Positions 42,782-51,746 of a stretch of DNA of 64,000 nt are shown here, piece after piece (position 1 is the first letter of the stretch; the number at the start of each line of letters is the position of its first letter). Source of the DNA: Actinomycetes bacterium (lineage in GTDB: Bacteria; Actinomycetota; Coriobacteriia; Coriobacteriales; Eggerthellaceae). The notes beneath the pieces were generated by a model that was not told the DNA's origin, did not search any database, and worked only from the letters and a program-made list of their open reading frames with translations. The DNA lies in contig JAEXAI010000019.1 of NCBI GenBank assembly GCA_023394615.1, forward strand, positions 62,001-126,000, read 5' to 3'. A program made the position numbers and the translations under genes.

Positions 42782-44311
42782 TTAAAGCGATTCGTCCTGT
42801 TCGTGTGCCTCAATCAAATCGATAAGGTCTTGCTTGGAATGCACGCCTAATTTCACGTAGGCTTTTTTCGCATGCGTGCGAACGGTATTTTCAGATAGGA
42901 ACAACTTATCGGCAATAACACTCTTGCTGCGTCCCTGATAGATGAGCCAAGTCACTTCTAGTTCCCGTTCGCTCAAATCGAATTCGGAACCCAGCCAATC
43001 TTGTGTTCTTTCTTGCTGATCTTGGAAAGCCGACACTGTATGAGCGTCGAGCGGTTGGGTGGGCGCATCGTCTCGTTTTGGGGTGGTTACATCGTCGTTT
43101 GCGAAAAAGGGTCGTTTCACGGGTATGTTGTTTGAAAGCAGCAGCACCATGCTTGCCGACAATGCCAGCATGATGACCCCTAGTGCCGTATTCAGAGCCT
43201 GAGAAGTGTTTTCGCCTACCAGCAATATCAGCAGGCGTCCTAAATCACGCGACAGCACGCGCGCAGCCCAAGCGAAGCCATACACAGCATAAGGATGCAT
43301 GGTTGTATGGCGGGAAGCATCCTGCAGCGTCACCCACAGCACACCTAGCATGAGCGTGTCGGCGATATTGACAATGGCAACGGCCAAATCGGTGGCGGTT
43401 CCCGGGAATACCAAAAGGAGGAATGCCCCGACGGTGGCCGTTATAATCTCGATGCGCCAGAGCAGCGAGAAGCTCAAGCGATGGCGTCGCACGCCTACCA
43501 ACCACATGATGAACAGGCTTATCGCGACTACTCCCAATTGATGCACCGCGCGCAGCCCTATGCTCATGGGAACGGGATCGCCAGCGGGGAAGCCTCGTGA
43601 AATGCCTAGCGCCAATCCGAAAACGATGATTCCCCCGAAAATATAGACGTAGGTGCTTGTCGGTTCATTGTCGTAGCAAGGTTTCGGGCGCGCCCGGCTG
43701 CCGGTATCCGTTTGCAGTGTGGCCTTCCAGCAAAGCAGAGCGATAGCTGGCATGAACATGCTGATGAAGTACGCATCGATGGTCGGTAGAAGTGCCAGCG
43801 CGAACCCACCCAGCGACCCCAAACCAAGCGAGGCGAACCCGTACATGATTCCCTGTTGCACGCCAAGACGCAGATAGGGTCTCACCCAGAGCGCACCGCC
43901 TGCGGCTCCGCCCAAACCGGCAAGGATACTGCCGACTAGAAGGATACTCGATGAGTCGGATGTCTTTCCCGCTATCAAGACAAGCGTCGCTAATGTCATC
44001 AGCACAAACGATGACCAGACAACCAGTTTTTGACTCGGTGCTTTCTCGGGACGGCGCAAGGCGATGATGGCTACAATCAGCATGAGGCCGCCGTATGCAA
44101 GGTTGCTGACTATGGTGATGAGCCCATCGTCGCTTTGTGTGTAGGATGCGAAGAGATTGCACTGCAGCCATACGCGAGTGGCTGCCAATCCGAGGAAGCA
44201 GGCAAGAAACGAACCCCCGAACCAGTGGGCTATGCGGTCGTGCGACTTGGGTCCTCCGCCCGCAGGCGTGGTTGCACTGATAGTGTCGTTGATTCTTGCT
44301 TTGTCAGCCAT
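42782..44311 (-). CDS. Membrane-anchored LuxR-type regulator
   Basis: A 509-residue protein: about 12 membrane spans fill residues 30-410, then a LuxR/GerE helix-turn-helix (DLSERELEVTWLIYQGRSKS, then LFLSENTVRTHAKKAYVKLG). This architecture is typical of Eggerthellaceae regulators that sense a compound in the membrane and switch on a neighbouring reductase. The ATG at 44311 is preferred: a TATAAT at 44374-44379 on the minus strand overlaps the earlier ATG (44374), so that start would precede the transcript. It is divergent from the flavoprotein at 44579, its likely target. Confidence 0.82.
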   Translation of the reverse strand: MADKARINDTISATTPAGGGPKSHDRIAHWFGGSFLACFLGLAATRVWLQCNLFASYTQSDDGLITIVSNLAYGGLMLIVAIIALRRPEKAPSQKLVVWSSFVLMTLATLVLIAGKTSDSSSILLVGSILAGLGGAAGGALWVRPYLRLGVQQGIMYGFASLGLGSLGGFALALLPTIDAYFISMFMPAIALLCWKATLQTDTGSRARPKPCYDNEPTSTYVYIFGGIIVFGLALGISRGFPAGDPVPMSIGLRAVHQLGVVAISLFIMWLVGVRRHRLSFSLLWRIEIITATVGAFLLLVFPGTATDLAVAIVNIADTLMLGVLWVTLQDASRHTTMHPYAVYGFAWAARVLSRDLGRLLILLVGENTSQALNTALGVIMLALSASMVLLLSNNIPVKRPFFANDDVTTPKRDDAPTQPLDAHTVSAFQDQQERTQDWLGSEFDLSERELEVTWLIYQGRSKSVIADKLFLSENTVRTHAKKAYVKLGVHSKQDLIDLIEAHEQDESL

Positions 44312-44578
44312 TGTTTTAAACACCCGTCGATTGTCGACAGATATGCAACCCTTTCCCTTTTCCCATTTATTCATTATAGGCTAGTTTTCCTGAGCGTTTC
44401 CCCTGCATTTGCCCTCACACGTTGCGGGTGAAACGTACAAATAGGCAATTATCACACGTTAACGGGCTTTTTCCGCACAGGAAAGCAGAGTAGTTTGTTC
44501 GTATGCGAAGAAGTCGGGTGTTATGTGTCTCGGTGCGGACACGATACGGCTGAACCATTCAGGAGGGAAAGAGGGATT

Positions 44579-46072
44579 ATGAAAACGAATGCAAACGGGA
44601 AAAGCATGACCAGGCGGCAATTCGCCCAAGTGTTCACAGGCGGCGCAGCTGCATTGGCCATGACGGGACTGTTGGGCTGCACACCGAAAAGCGAGCTGCC
44701 CAGTGATATTGCGAAAACATACACATGCGACGTATTGGTTGTGGGCGGTGGCGGTGCGGGCGTCACGGCAGCTGGGCAGGCTGCCAATGCGGGCGCGAAG
44801 ACCATTCTTATCGAAAAGATGTCATGGCTTGCCGGCTCCAGCTCCCTTGCTATCGGAACGTTGTACGGGGCTGGGACGAAGTTGCAGGAGGCAGCTGGCA
44901 TCCATGATACGCCTGAGGGCCTGCTCGAATACTTTTTGGCGAGCAACGGTGACAAGCTGGATTACGATATTGAAAAGTTCTGCGCCGACCACTTTGGTGA
45001 GACCATTGATTGGCTTATGGACGAAATGGGCGTTCCGTTTAAAGCAACCGTTTCGAAGAAGGGCAAAGATACCGTTGCCCGTGGCCATAACATCAACGAT
45101 CATGCAAACATCGCCCTTGAAGCTGTAGCTGCTTATGCCCATCAAGTGGGGGTTGACTTTCATTTCGGCATGGCTGCAAAATCTTTGGTCACCACAGGCA
45201 GCGCCGTCACTGGGGTGCTCGCACGTGATAATATGGGCAACCTTATTCAGTACAATGCCAAAAAAACCATCATCTCATCGGGTGGGTTCTGCAGAAATGC
45301 CGACATGATTGACAACTACATGCCCGATTACACTGGCGTGTATACCGAAGTGGGTGTAGGTTGCACCGGTGAGGGATTGCAGATGGGTCTTGACTTGGGT
45401 GCGGACTACGTCGGCCACGGTGGCACGAACGGCATTCTAGCTTGTCCTGTGGAGCCGGGTCAGTCGAAGCTGATCAGCAGCAGTGCCCTGTGGGTCAATA
45501 CGGCCGGAAACCGTTTCGCCAACGAAGGCGGCCAAACTCATGATATCTACTATCAAGTTGCTCATTTCGATGATCAAAAGTTCTACGCCATCTACGATCA
45601 GGCGCTTGTGGATTCGCTTACCGCAGCACTGAAGAAAAAAGTCCAAAGCGGTTTGGACGAAGGCATTTTCGCGAAAGCGGAAACGGTGAGTCAAGCAGCG
45701 CAAAAACTAGGCGTGAATGGGGATAACGCGCAGATATCCCTTGATTCGTACAATGCTTTGGCAGCAGCTGGCGCAGATACGCAATACAAGAAGAAAGCCG
45801 ATTACCTGAAACCTTTGACCACGCCTCCTTACTACGTGATGACGATGGGGGTGTGCACGCACGGCAGTTTCGGCGGGTATCGTGTGAACACCGATTTTCA
45901 GGTGCTCGACAAAAGCGGAAGTCCCATTCCCAACCTGTATTCAGCTGGTGAGGTATGCTGCGGCACGTTCATCTACGACGACTATCCGGCTGGCGGATGC
46001 GGCTTGAATTGGTCTTATACTTCGGGGCGCTATTCGGGAAACAATGCAGCGGCAGCGGCTTTGGGTGCATAG
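44579..46072 (+). CDS. Tat-exported FAD-dependent reductase
   Basis: A 497-residue flavoprotein of the fumarate reductase/urocanate reductase superfamily. The N-terminal Tat signal is SMTRRQFAQVFTGGAAALAM and is followed by the lipobox-like LLGC, so it is probably exported folded and lipid-anchored. FAD-binding motifs: VLVVGGGGAGVTAAGQAA (about 58-75) and TIISSGGF; substrate-domain segment NRFANEGGQTHD, and C-terminal GGCGLNWSYTSGRYSG. Such enzymes use small-molecule electron acceptors in anaerobic respiration. No heme domain is fused. GGAGGG precedes the start. Its inducer is likely read by the divergent LuxR protein. Confidence 0.85.
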   Translation: MKTNANGKSMTRRQFAQVFTGGAAALAMTGLLGCTPKSELPSDIAKTYTCDVLVVGGGGAGVTAAGQAANAGAKTILIEKMSWLAGSSSLAIGTLYGAGTKLQEAAGIHDTPEGLLEYFLASNGDKLDYDIEKFCADHFGETIDWLMDEMGVPFKATVSKKGKDTVARGHNINDHANIALEAVAAYAHQVGVDFHFGMAAKSLVTTGSAVTGVLARDNMGNLIQYNAKKTIISSGGFCRNADMIDNYMPDYTGVYTEVGVGCTGEGLQMGLDLGADYVGHGGTNGILACPVEPGQSKLISSSALWVNTAGNRFANEGGQTHDIYYQVAHFDDQKFYAIYDQALVDSLTAALKKKVQSGLDEGIFAKAETVSQAAQKLGVNGDNAQISLDSYNALAAAGADTQYKKKADYLKPLTTPPYYVMTMGVCTHGSFGGYRVNTDFQVLDKSGSPIPNLYSAGEVCCGTFIYDDYPAGGCGLNWSYTSGRYSGNNAAAAALGA

Positions 46073-46175
46073 AGAACGGCGGCGATGAGGGAAAATGCCT
46101 GCAGTGCGGGCAAGCTGCTACAATATGTCGAAAAACGGTTCTAGGTGCAACAGTGGTGCAGGAAGATGGGCACGG

Positions 46176-46799
46176 ATGGACGGCAGCAGCCAGACACGCG
46201 ACGATTTAGAGCAGGCTTTTTGGAAACTCTATCCCGAAAAAGGGATAGAACATATCTCTATTCGCGAGCTTACCCAAGTGGCGGGCTATAACCGTGCCAC
46301 GTTCTATTTGCACTACGACGACATATACGACATGCTTGCCCGCATTGAAGACGACTTGCTCGACCAGTTGGCCGATTGCATAGCCGCGCACCCTATTGAA
46401 GGCGGCGGTGCGAAAGCTCTGCCGCTGATGAGCGCCATGTTGGATTTCTATCATCGCAATAAAGACCATTTGGTAGCGCTTTTGGGCGATAAGGGCGATA
46501 CCGCTTTTGCTCGGAAGTTGAAAGATCAGATGAAGCGAATCCCGATTTGGAAAGTACAAGGTGCAATCGAAGAGCCTTCAGATGATCGAGCGGCGAAGCG
46601 ATCTGCGCGACGAAGTGCTGCGCAATCGAAGCGGCAGTCAAGCACGCGACAGGACCCTCTGGCAGGCGAGCGGGATCTTTTGCTGGAGCAAACCGTATCC
46701 GGTGTGCTGGCCCTTATCACCAGTTGGATGGCTGATTCGCGCGGAGTTTCTGCCTACAGGCTTTTGCACCTGATTTACGACACAGCGATAAAAGGCTAA
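46176..46799 (+). CDS. TetR-family regulator
   Basis: A 207-residue TetR-like protein. Helix-turn-helix: TRDDLEQAFWKLYPEKGIEH, SIRELTQVAGYNRATFYLHY, DDIYDMLARIED. The middle has a basic insertion (AAKRSARRSAAQSKRQSSTR) that is unusual and may be a flexible loop. Start uncertain: 46176 has GGAAG 11 bases upstream; the frame is open from 46095. It follows the flavoprotein gene and may be part of its regulation. Confidence 0.75.
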   Translation: MDGSSQTRDDLEQAFWKLYPEKGIEHISIRELTQVAGYNRATFYLHYDDIYDMLARIEDDLLDQLADCIAAHPIEGGGAKALPLMSAMLDFYHRNKDHLVALLGDKGDTAFARKLKDQMKRIPIWKVQGAIEEPSDDRAAKRSARRSAAQSKRQSSTRQDPLAGERDLLLEQTVSGVLALITSWMADSRGVSAYRLLHLIYDTAIKG

Positions 46800-46870
46800 A
46801 GATTGAGAGCGGTGTGCGGTCGTATGGGCGGGTTGCAAACGTTCAAACTCATACCGTATCTTGCTGCCAG

Positions 46871-47668
46871 TTAGCGCCAACGGGTCACACGATGCTCCAC
46901 GATGTCGATAGCTGCGTACACGACGACTCCCAGCAGCGCCATGGCGATTATGCCCGCGAACATGCGTGGGTAATTCACCAGCGCCCATGATTGCATAATG
47001 AAGTAGCCCAGACCCGTAGTGCCCGCGATGGCCTCTGCGAAAAACAGTACAGCGATAGCCGTGCCCGTGCTGATGCGAAGCGATGTGAGGATTGCGGGCA
47101 TGGTGGCGGGGATGATCACATGGCGATACATTCCCCAGCGCGAAGATCCCAGCGACCGCGCGGAAAGCAGGAGGCCTTGCGGGAGCGAGCGCACAGAATC
47201 GCGGACGGCCACCAGCACTTGGAAAAACACCGTGATGGCAATGAGCACTACTTTCGGTGCGTCGCCCAATCCCAGAATCACGAGCAGTATAGGCAAAATT
47301 ACCACTTTAGGAATAGGATAGAGCAGATACAGTACGGGCGCGAACAGGGCATCCAGTTTTTTCGAGCGGCCGAACACCATGGCGATAGGAATGGCGGGAA
47401 GCGCGCCAATCAGCATGGCGGCAAGCACGCGATACGTGCTTGCCCAGAAATCGGGCAGCAGTGCAGCGGCGTAGCCGGAAAACACTTGAAGCGTACGTAT
47501 GGGATCGGGTAGTGCAGGGGAGCGAAGCAGCATTGCGGTTATCTGCCAGCCAGCAAGTATAAAGGCGATAGCAAACAGGTAACAGCTGATTTTCTTTGCC
47601 ACTTTGCGTTTGGTAGATGAGTGTTTTTCTGTGCGTCCAGAGACACTGAGATTGGATTTCCCACTCAT
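46871..47668 (-). CDS. ABC importer permease (SsuC/TauC type)
   Basis: A 265-residue permease with six spans and the EAA-like loop SARSLGSSRWGMYRHVIIPA near residue 180. This is the family serving nitrate, sulfonate, taurine and thiamine-precursor uptake. The ATG at 47668 overlaps the ATPase stop as ATGA; the frame further upstream lies inside that gene. Forms one importer with the ATPase and the binding protein encoded upstream. Confidence 0.87.
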   Translation of the reverse strand: MSGKSNLSVSGRTEKHSSTKRKVAKKISCYLFAIAFILAGWQITAMLLRSPALPDPIRTLQVFSGYAAALLPDFWASTYRVLAAMLIGALPAIPIAMVFGRSKKLDALFAPVLYLLYPIPKVVILPILLVILGLGDAPKVVLIAITVFFQVLVAVRDSVRSLPQGLLLSARSLGSSRWGMYRHVIIPATMPAILTSLRISTGTAIAVLFFAEAIAGTTGLGYFIMQSWALVNYPRMFAGIIAMALLGVVVYAAIDIVEHRVTRWR

Positions 47669-48540
47669 CGTGCACCTGCTTCGGCCTCTGATGCTATCGC
47701 AAGATTGCGTTTCAGCGTTTCGGCTGGTGCAACCGTTTGCGTGGGATTGTTGCTGCCGGAATAGAGCAGCGAGCGCACGCGCCTGCAGCATTCGTTGAAT
47801 TCGTGGCAGCCTCTATAGGACTCTTTGCCCATATTTGGATTATCGATGCATCCGATGATGTGTCCTGGCCTCGGTGCGAGTACGATGATGCGTCTTCCCA
47901 GGTAGACCGCCTCTTCGATGGAGTGGGTCACCAGCACTTGGGCGTGATTGCGCGTCTGCCATAATTGCAGCAGGGTATTTTGCAGCGATTCGCGCAAGAG
48001 CGCGTCCAATGCGGAAAGCGGTTCATCCATCAGCAGAAGATCGAAGTCGAGCGCCAATGATCGGGCGATGGCTAGACGCTGTTTCATGCCGCCAGAGAGT
48101 TCTTTGGGATAGGCATCAGCGAAAGCCTCCAGCCCTACTTCGCGCAATGCGCCGTCCGTGCGCCTGCGCGTTTCTGCTTTTGGCGTGCGCCGCATCTCTA
48201 GGCCCATCGAAGCGTTTTTGCGGACGGTTTTCCAAGGCATCAGTCCCAAGTCCTGCAGTATCAATGCCGTTTTGCGACGCGGCCCGCTCACGGGTTGGGA
48301 GTCTAGGAGCACCTGGCCTTCGCTTGGCTGTAGCAGCCCTGCCGCTATCTGCAGCATGGTCGATTTTCCGCAGCCCGAAGGACCTATAACGGAAATCGGT
48401 TCGCCCGATGCCACTTCAAAGCTTAAATGGGAAAGGGCGATGAGGTCATCATCGCCCGCGCAATACTGTAAGCTCACATCTTCGAAGGACAATCGTGCCG
48501 CGAATTTTTCGGACGCGCCTTTCGTTGAAGTTTCCGTCAT
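47665..48540 (-). CDS. ABC importer ATPase (SsuB/TauB type)
   Basis: A 291-residue ATP-binding subunit: Walker A GPSGCGKST, Q-loop LILQDLGLMPW, signature LSGGMKQR, Walker B LLLMDEPLSALD, switch VTHSIEEAVYLG. The ATG at 48540 follows GGAG; the frame is open to 48591. It powers the neighbouring permease. The C-terminal extension of about 60 residues after the switch (CHEFNECCRRVRSLL) is modestly cysteine-rich. Confidence 0.88.
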   Translation of the reverse strand: MTETSTKGASEKFAARLSFEDVSLQYCAGDDDLIALSHLSFEVASGEPISVIGPSGCGKSTMLQIAAGLLQPSEGQVLLDSQPVSGPRRKTALILQDLGLMPWKTVRKNASMGLEMRRTPKAETRRRTDGALREVGLEAFADAYPKELSGGMKQRLAIARSLALDFDLLLMDEPLSALDALLRESLQNTLLQLWQTRNHAQVLVTHSIEEAVYLGRRIIVLAPRPGHIIGCIDNPNMGKESYRGCHEFNECCRRVRSLLYSGSNNPTQTVAPAETLKRNLAIASEAEAGAR

Positions 48541-48559
48541 ATGCCCCGATTCTCCTTTA

Positions 48560-49594
48560 TCAAGCAGTAGTGAAAGAGCCTGTTTGCTCATCGTATGTCA
48601 GCGGTGTTTGCAGATAACCCTTTTTGCTCATCCAATCCAGTACGGGATTAATCATTTCAGATGTGGGCATCTGCGCATGTGGGTACTTGCTGATCTTGTA
48701 AGTTGCCGCAACGTTCTCGGAGAGATTCGCGTTGGCTGCCAGCAAATCGCGATAACTTTCAGGGTTGGCATTTATCTTGTCCACTGCCGTGTTCCATACG
48801 CGTTCGAGCGATTCCAGCGTGCTCTGCCCGCCATCCTTTTTCAGGAAATCGCTCCGTACGATCATGATGGATTGGGAGATGTTGTCGCCTTGCGTGTCAT
48901 CAGCCAAAAGCACGCATCCAGACGATTCGCCCAGCGCCAAAAGCGATGCGGGCAGCGCAGCAGCGGCCACTTGATGAGATGTCATGGCCTGGTATCGCAC
49001 AGGCAGTTTTTGCAACTCCTCGGTTTTTATCTGATCATCTGGTATTCCGGCCTGCTCCATCAATTTGTCCATCACGTATTCCAAGATAGTGTTCGACCCC
49101 ACGCCGATAGGGGTGTCGGCCAGCTGCGAAAGCGACGTGATTCCACTGTCTGCCGAGGTCATGATGCCGAAACGACCTTGGCTGGCATCGGTGCCCAGTG
49201 TGACCCATTCCGCACGCACGTCCGTTGCGCCTGCGCACAAGCTAGCCGCCACCATCGGGTCGGTCATGGCGAAATCAACCGATCCGGACGATACGGCAGA
49301 GATTAGCTCGGTCGCTGATTGGAATACCTGCACGTCACCTTCAATGCCTTCTTCAGCGAACAGATTCTGGTCTTTGGCCACCCACATGGGCAGGATGTCT
49401 TCTGTGGCAAGCGTGCCGATAACGACCTTTTTCGTTTGGGCGCTCGAACCGCTCGAGGAAGATCCTGAAGAGGTACCCGATTGCGCGCTGCATCCTACGA
49501 CAGCGCAGGCAATGAGGCATGAGAGAGCAATCAAGGTAAAACTCGTTGCAGCACGGTGCCGCCGTTTTGCCTGAATGGTTGGTGATGCTTTCAT
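48560..49594 (-). CDS. ABC importer substrate-binding lipoprotein
   Basis: A 344-residue NMT1/SsuA-like periplasmic-type binding protein. The signal peptide ends in a lipobox (IACAVVGC), then a Ser/Gly linker and the fold VVIGTLATEDILPMWVAKDQ, LFAEEGIEGDVQVFQSATEL, SVDFAMTDPM. Family ligands include sulfonates, nitrate, and thiamine pyrimidines; no residue here decides. ATG at 49594 with AAAGGG upstream. A perfect 13-bp hairpin lies 62 bases before the start. First gene of the importer operon. Confidence 0.85.
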   Translation of the reverse strand: MKASPTIQAKRRHRAATSFTLIALSCLIACAVVGCSAQSGTSSGSSSSGSSAQTKKVVIGTLATEDILPMWVAKDQNLFAEEGIEGDVQVFQSATELISAVSSGSVDFAMTDPMVAASLCAGATDVRAEWVTLGTDASQGRFGIMTSADSGITSLSQLADTPIGVGSNTILEYVMDKLMEQAGIPDDQIKTEELQKLPVRYQAMTSHQVAAAALPASLLALGESSGCVLLADDTQGDNISQSIMIVRSDFLKKDGGQSTLESLERVWNTAVDKINANPESYRDLLAANANLSENVAATYKISKYPHAQMPTSEMINPVLDWMSKKGYLQTPLTYDEQTGSFTTA

Positions 49595-49655
49595 AAGAAC
49601 AGACCCTTTCAATTGGTTCGAGCCCTTTTGATTCTATGGAAGCGCACGCTCGCAG

Positions 49656-49688
49656 GCAATCGACAATCAGGAGCCGATTGTCGATTGC
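49656..49688. promoter_or_regulatory. Perfect hairpin in the importer leader
   Basis: Arms GCAATCGACAATC (49656-49668) and GATTGTCGATTGC (49676-49688) around AGGAGCC. It lies upstream of the binding-protein start in the divergent gap, so it could be an operator or a leader-RNA stem. No T-run follows on either strand, arguing against a simple terminator. Confidence 0.45.
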
Positions 49689-49884
49689 GTATGCGCGAAA
49701 AGTTGTTTTATTCGTTGAACTGGGATAATGATGCTATGATGAGTCCCGTAAAACGAATCGGACAATTGAACAGGAACCGTTGCCCCAGGTATTTCGGCCT
49801 TTGATATCGCTCATCGTATAGTGAGTGGCGGGTGCCAAGTAGGGTTTCAATTGCCGAATGAGGAGCATTAGAGGAGCCTGCATC

Positions 49885-50241
49885 GTGCGCGACATAGACA
49901 CTGAGATTCAAACGGTCAACATCATGATACAGATGTATTGCAAAGGAAACCACGAGGGCCCGCATCCATGCCCCGAGTGCCGTGAGCTGATGGAGTACTG
50001 CGAAAAGCACACGCGCAATTGTCCACGAGGCGAGCAGAAGGGCAACTGCGATGCATGCACCATTCATTGCTATAAACCTGAGATGCGCCAGAAGATTCGT
50101 GCTGCCATGCGCTATTCCGGACCGCGCATGATATTCACCCATCCCGTCATGGCCGTTCGCCACCTGCGTCACAAGATTGCTGCGAAAAAGGCAGCGAAGC
50201 GCGAGGCGAGTCGGAAAAGCACAAAGGGGCAAATCATCTAA
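49885..50241 (+). CDS. YgbA-like nitrous oxide-stimulated promoter family protein
   Basis: A 118-residue cysteine-rich protein resembling the YgbA_NO family, found in NO-responsive regulons and of uncertain biochemical role. Cysteine pattern: CKGNH, CPECRELMEYCEKHTRNCP, NCDACTIHCYKPEMRQKI, then a conserved YSGPRMIFTHP. The C-terminus is strongly basic (KKAAKREASRK). I choose GTG at 49885 because GAGGAG lies 8 bases upstream; an ATG at 49858 is in frame but within that ribosome-site region. Confidence 0.7.
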   Translation: MRDIDTEIQTVNIMIQMYCKGNHEGPHPCPECRELMEYCEKHTRNCPRGEQKGNCDACTIHCYKPEMRQKIRAAMRYSGPRMIFTHPVMAVRHLRHKIAAKKAAKREASRKSTKGQII

Positions 50242-50319
50242 AGAGGCAAAAGTCTTGAAAGGTGTGAGAATTGCAAAGGTATCCCATAATCATATACGAG
50301 AGCAAAACTCTATGTGATT

Positions 50320-50502
50320 TTATATAAAAGCGGTGAGGGCGGAGAAAACGCCGAATGCGAAACCGATGGCCACAATCATGCCTAAAATGGTTTTAACGAT
50401 AGTAATGCGGCGCTGACGAATGGCCCGTGCACGAAACACAGGATGTTGCGCTGAATCATTTCCGTAAACATACACACCTTTGACTTGCATGCTATGTCGC
50501 AT
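50320..50502 (-). CDS. Small membrane protein
   Basis: A 60-codon frame with a basic middle (RARAIRQRR) and one C-terminal membrane span (IVKTILGMIVAIGFAFGVFS). A possible alternative start is the fifth codon. No strong ribosome site is seen, so expression is uncertain. Not recognised. Confidence 0.4.
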   Translation of the reverse strand: MRHSMQVKGVYVYGNDSAQHPVFRARAIRQRRITIVKTILGMIVAIGFAFGVFSALTAFI

Positions 50503-51219
50503 TCTAATCGATTCACGTCATGAGTATGTGACTTCGAAACGTATATACCATATATTGTGTTATTTGTCTAGAGTAAATGCAAAATAAGGGATGAATTCAG
50601 GGTTCGATGCGCAACCTTCGAGCGCGCGAAACTTTCCAATGTAACCGCAACACGAGGCGCGATGCGCAATGCGGAATGGGGTCGATTCGGGGCGTTTGCG
50701 GATCGGTTTTCAAATCTCGGCTGAGGATTCTGCGGACGGAGCAGATTGCATGCGATCCTCAACTTTGGCGAGACCTCCGATTGGTCGCACGACACGCTTT
50801 CAGGGCGTTTTCCGATTTGGAAACAGAAAAACGCCAAGTAAACGAAGTAAAGTACGAGCCTCCTTCGCTGCTTTTCGACAAGAAATTTGTGACCTGCGAT
50901 AACGTAAGGCAAATACCGGCTATTGAGCTTTTTGGTTGCGAATACGGCACCTGCGTCGTACTTTACTTCGGTTGCTCGCCGTTTTTCTGTTTTGAAATCG
51001 CAAAATCGTTTCGAGAAGCGAAAACATGCACGACGACACCTGCACGAGCAGATTGATACTGCACGAATCGGGCTTGGTTGCTGCGAAGCATCGAATCGGC
51101 AGCACCTGCGCAGGCGGATTTCGGCAACGTGGCGTCAACAACCCCGTGTCGAAAGGGTTGACGCGTATCCGCAAGCGGGTGCAAGACTGTATCATGTATG
51201 CGAAAGAGAAAGGTGCATT
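50503..51219. other. Long non-coding stretch with inverted repeat
   Basis: About 700 bases with several open frames of unnatural composition and no ribosome sites. Its dominant structure is a 47-base inverted repeat (separate entry). It may encode an untranslated RNA or be a scattered genomic repeat. Confidence 0.4.
50812..51001. repeat. Long imperfect inverted repeat, 47-base arms
   Basis: Arms 50812-50858 and 50955-51001 are reverse complements at about 39 of 47 positions, with an exact shared block CGAAGTAAAGTACGA. The loop is 96 bases. The size is like a miniature transposable element or a long RNA hairpin; no target duplication was identified. Confidence 0.65.
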
Positions 51220-51531
51220 ATGGATGCGAATGGCACAAGTGTTTACGTTGGGTCGAACCCCGATGATTGGAGCGAGCCGGTATCCGCTACGGCGAAAGCT
51301 GCGGGCTCTATACCATTTTGCGGTACTGACGGTCCTGCAGTAAGCAGTGCTGTGGGCAGCGCGGCTTCTGCGGGCGGTGGTTTGATAAAGCGCCTCATAC
51401 TTTGCATCGTTGGCATACTATTGATACTCGTGGGAATCCCGATGCTCATATTGCCGGGGCCTGGAGTGGCGGCTATCGGCGGTGGAATCTTCTGCTTGGT
51501 GAAAGGCCTGGGCTTCAAGCGCAAGGTCTGA
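51220..51531 (+). CDS. PGPGW-like small membrane protein
   Basis: A 103-residue protein with a flexible N-terminus and a C-terminal membrane hairpin: LIKRLILCIVGILLILVGIP, then MLILPGPGVAAIGGGIFCLV and a basic end (KGLGFKRKV). The LPGPG turn between two spans is the mark of the putative transmembrane PGPGW family, function unknown. GAAAGGTG lies just before the ATG at 51220. The last codons are part of a 37-base direct repeat copied downstream. Confidence 0.65.
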   Translation: MDANGTSVYVGSNPDDWSEPVSATAKAAGSIPFCGTDGPAVSSAVGSAASAGGGLIKRLILCIVGILLILVGIPMLILPGPGVAAIGGGIFCLVKGLGFKRKV

Positions 51532-51644
51532 TACTGCTGCGGTCGCAAATGTCACGACGGAGGACGATTTGGACAGTCGCGGTGCTTCAAGCGCAAGGTC
51601 TGATACTGCCGCGGTCGCAAGGCCTGGTATTGCTGCGGTCGCAA
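51512..51644. repeat. 37-base direct repeats at a gene end
   Basis: 51512-51548 and 51584-51620 are identical but for one base; a third partial copy (51621-51644) repeats the GCTGCGGTCGCAA end. The first copy spans the stop codon of the preceding membrane protein gene, so the gene's 3' end has been duplicated in place. Confidence 0.7.
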
Positions 51645-51746
51645 AACCCGAAGCAAGCATGCTGCATTCGAAAAATCTTCGAACCTTACCTGAATACCCC
51701 TTGTACGTTTCGCCTGTTTGAGTAGAATTAATCGCGAAAATTTGAT

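Noticed and set aside
48560..49700. Thiamine pyrophosphate riboswitch before the ABC importer
   Set aside because: The conserved CTGAGA and ACCTGATC-like blocks are absent; only a simple hairpin is found.
50607..51195. ORFs of 90-150 codons around the 47-base inverted repeat
   Set aside because: Their sequences on both strands lack ribosome sites and domain-like patterns and are parts of the repeat itself.
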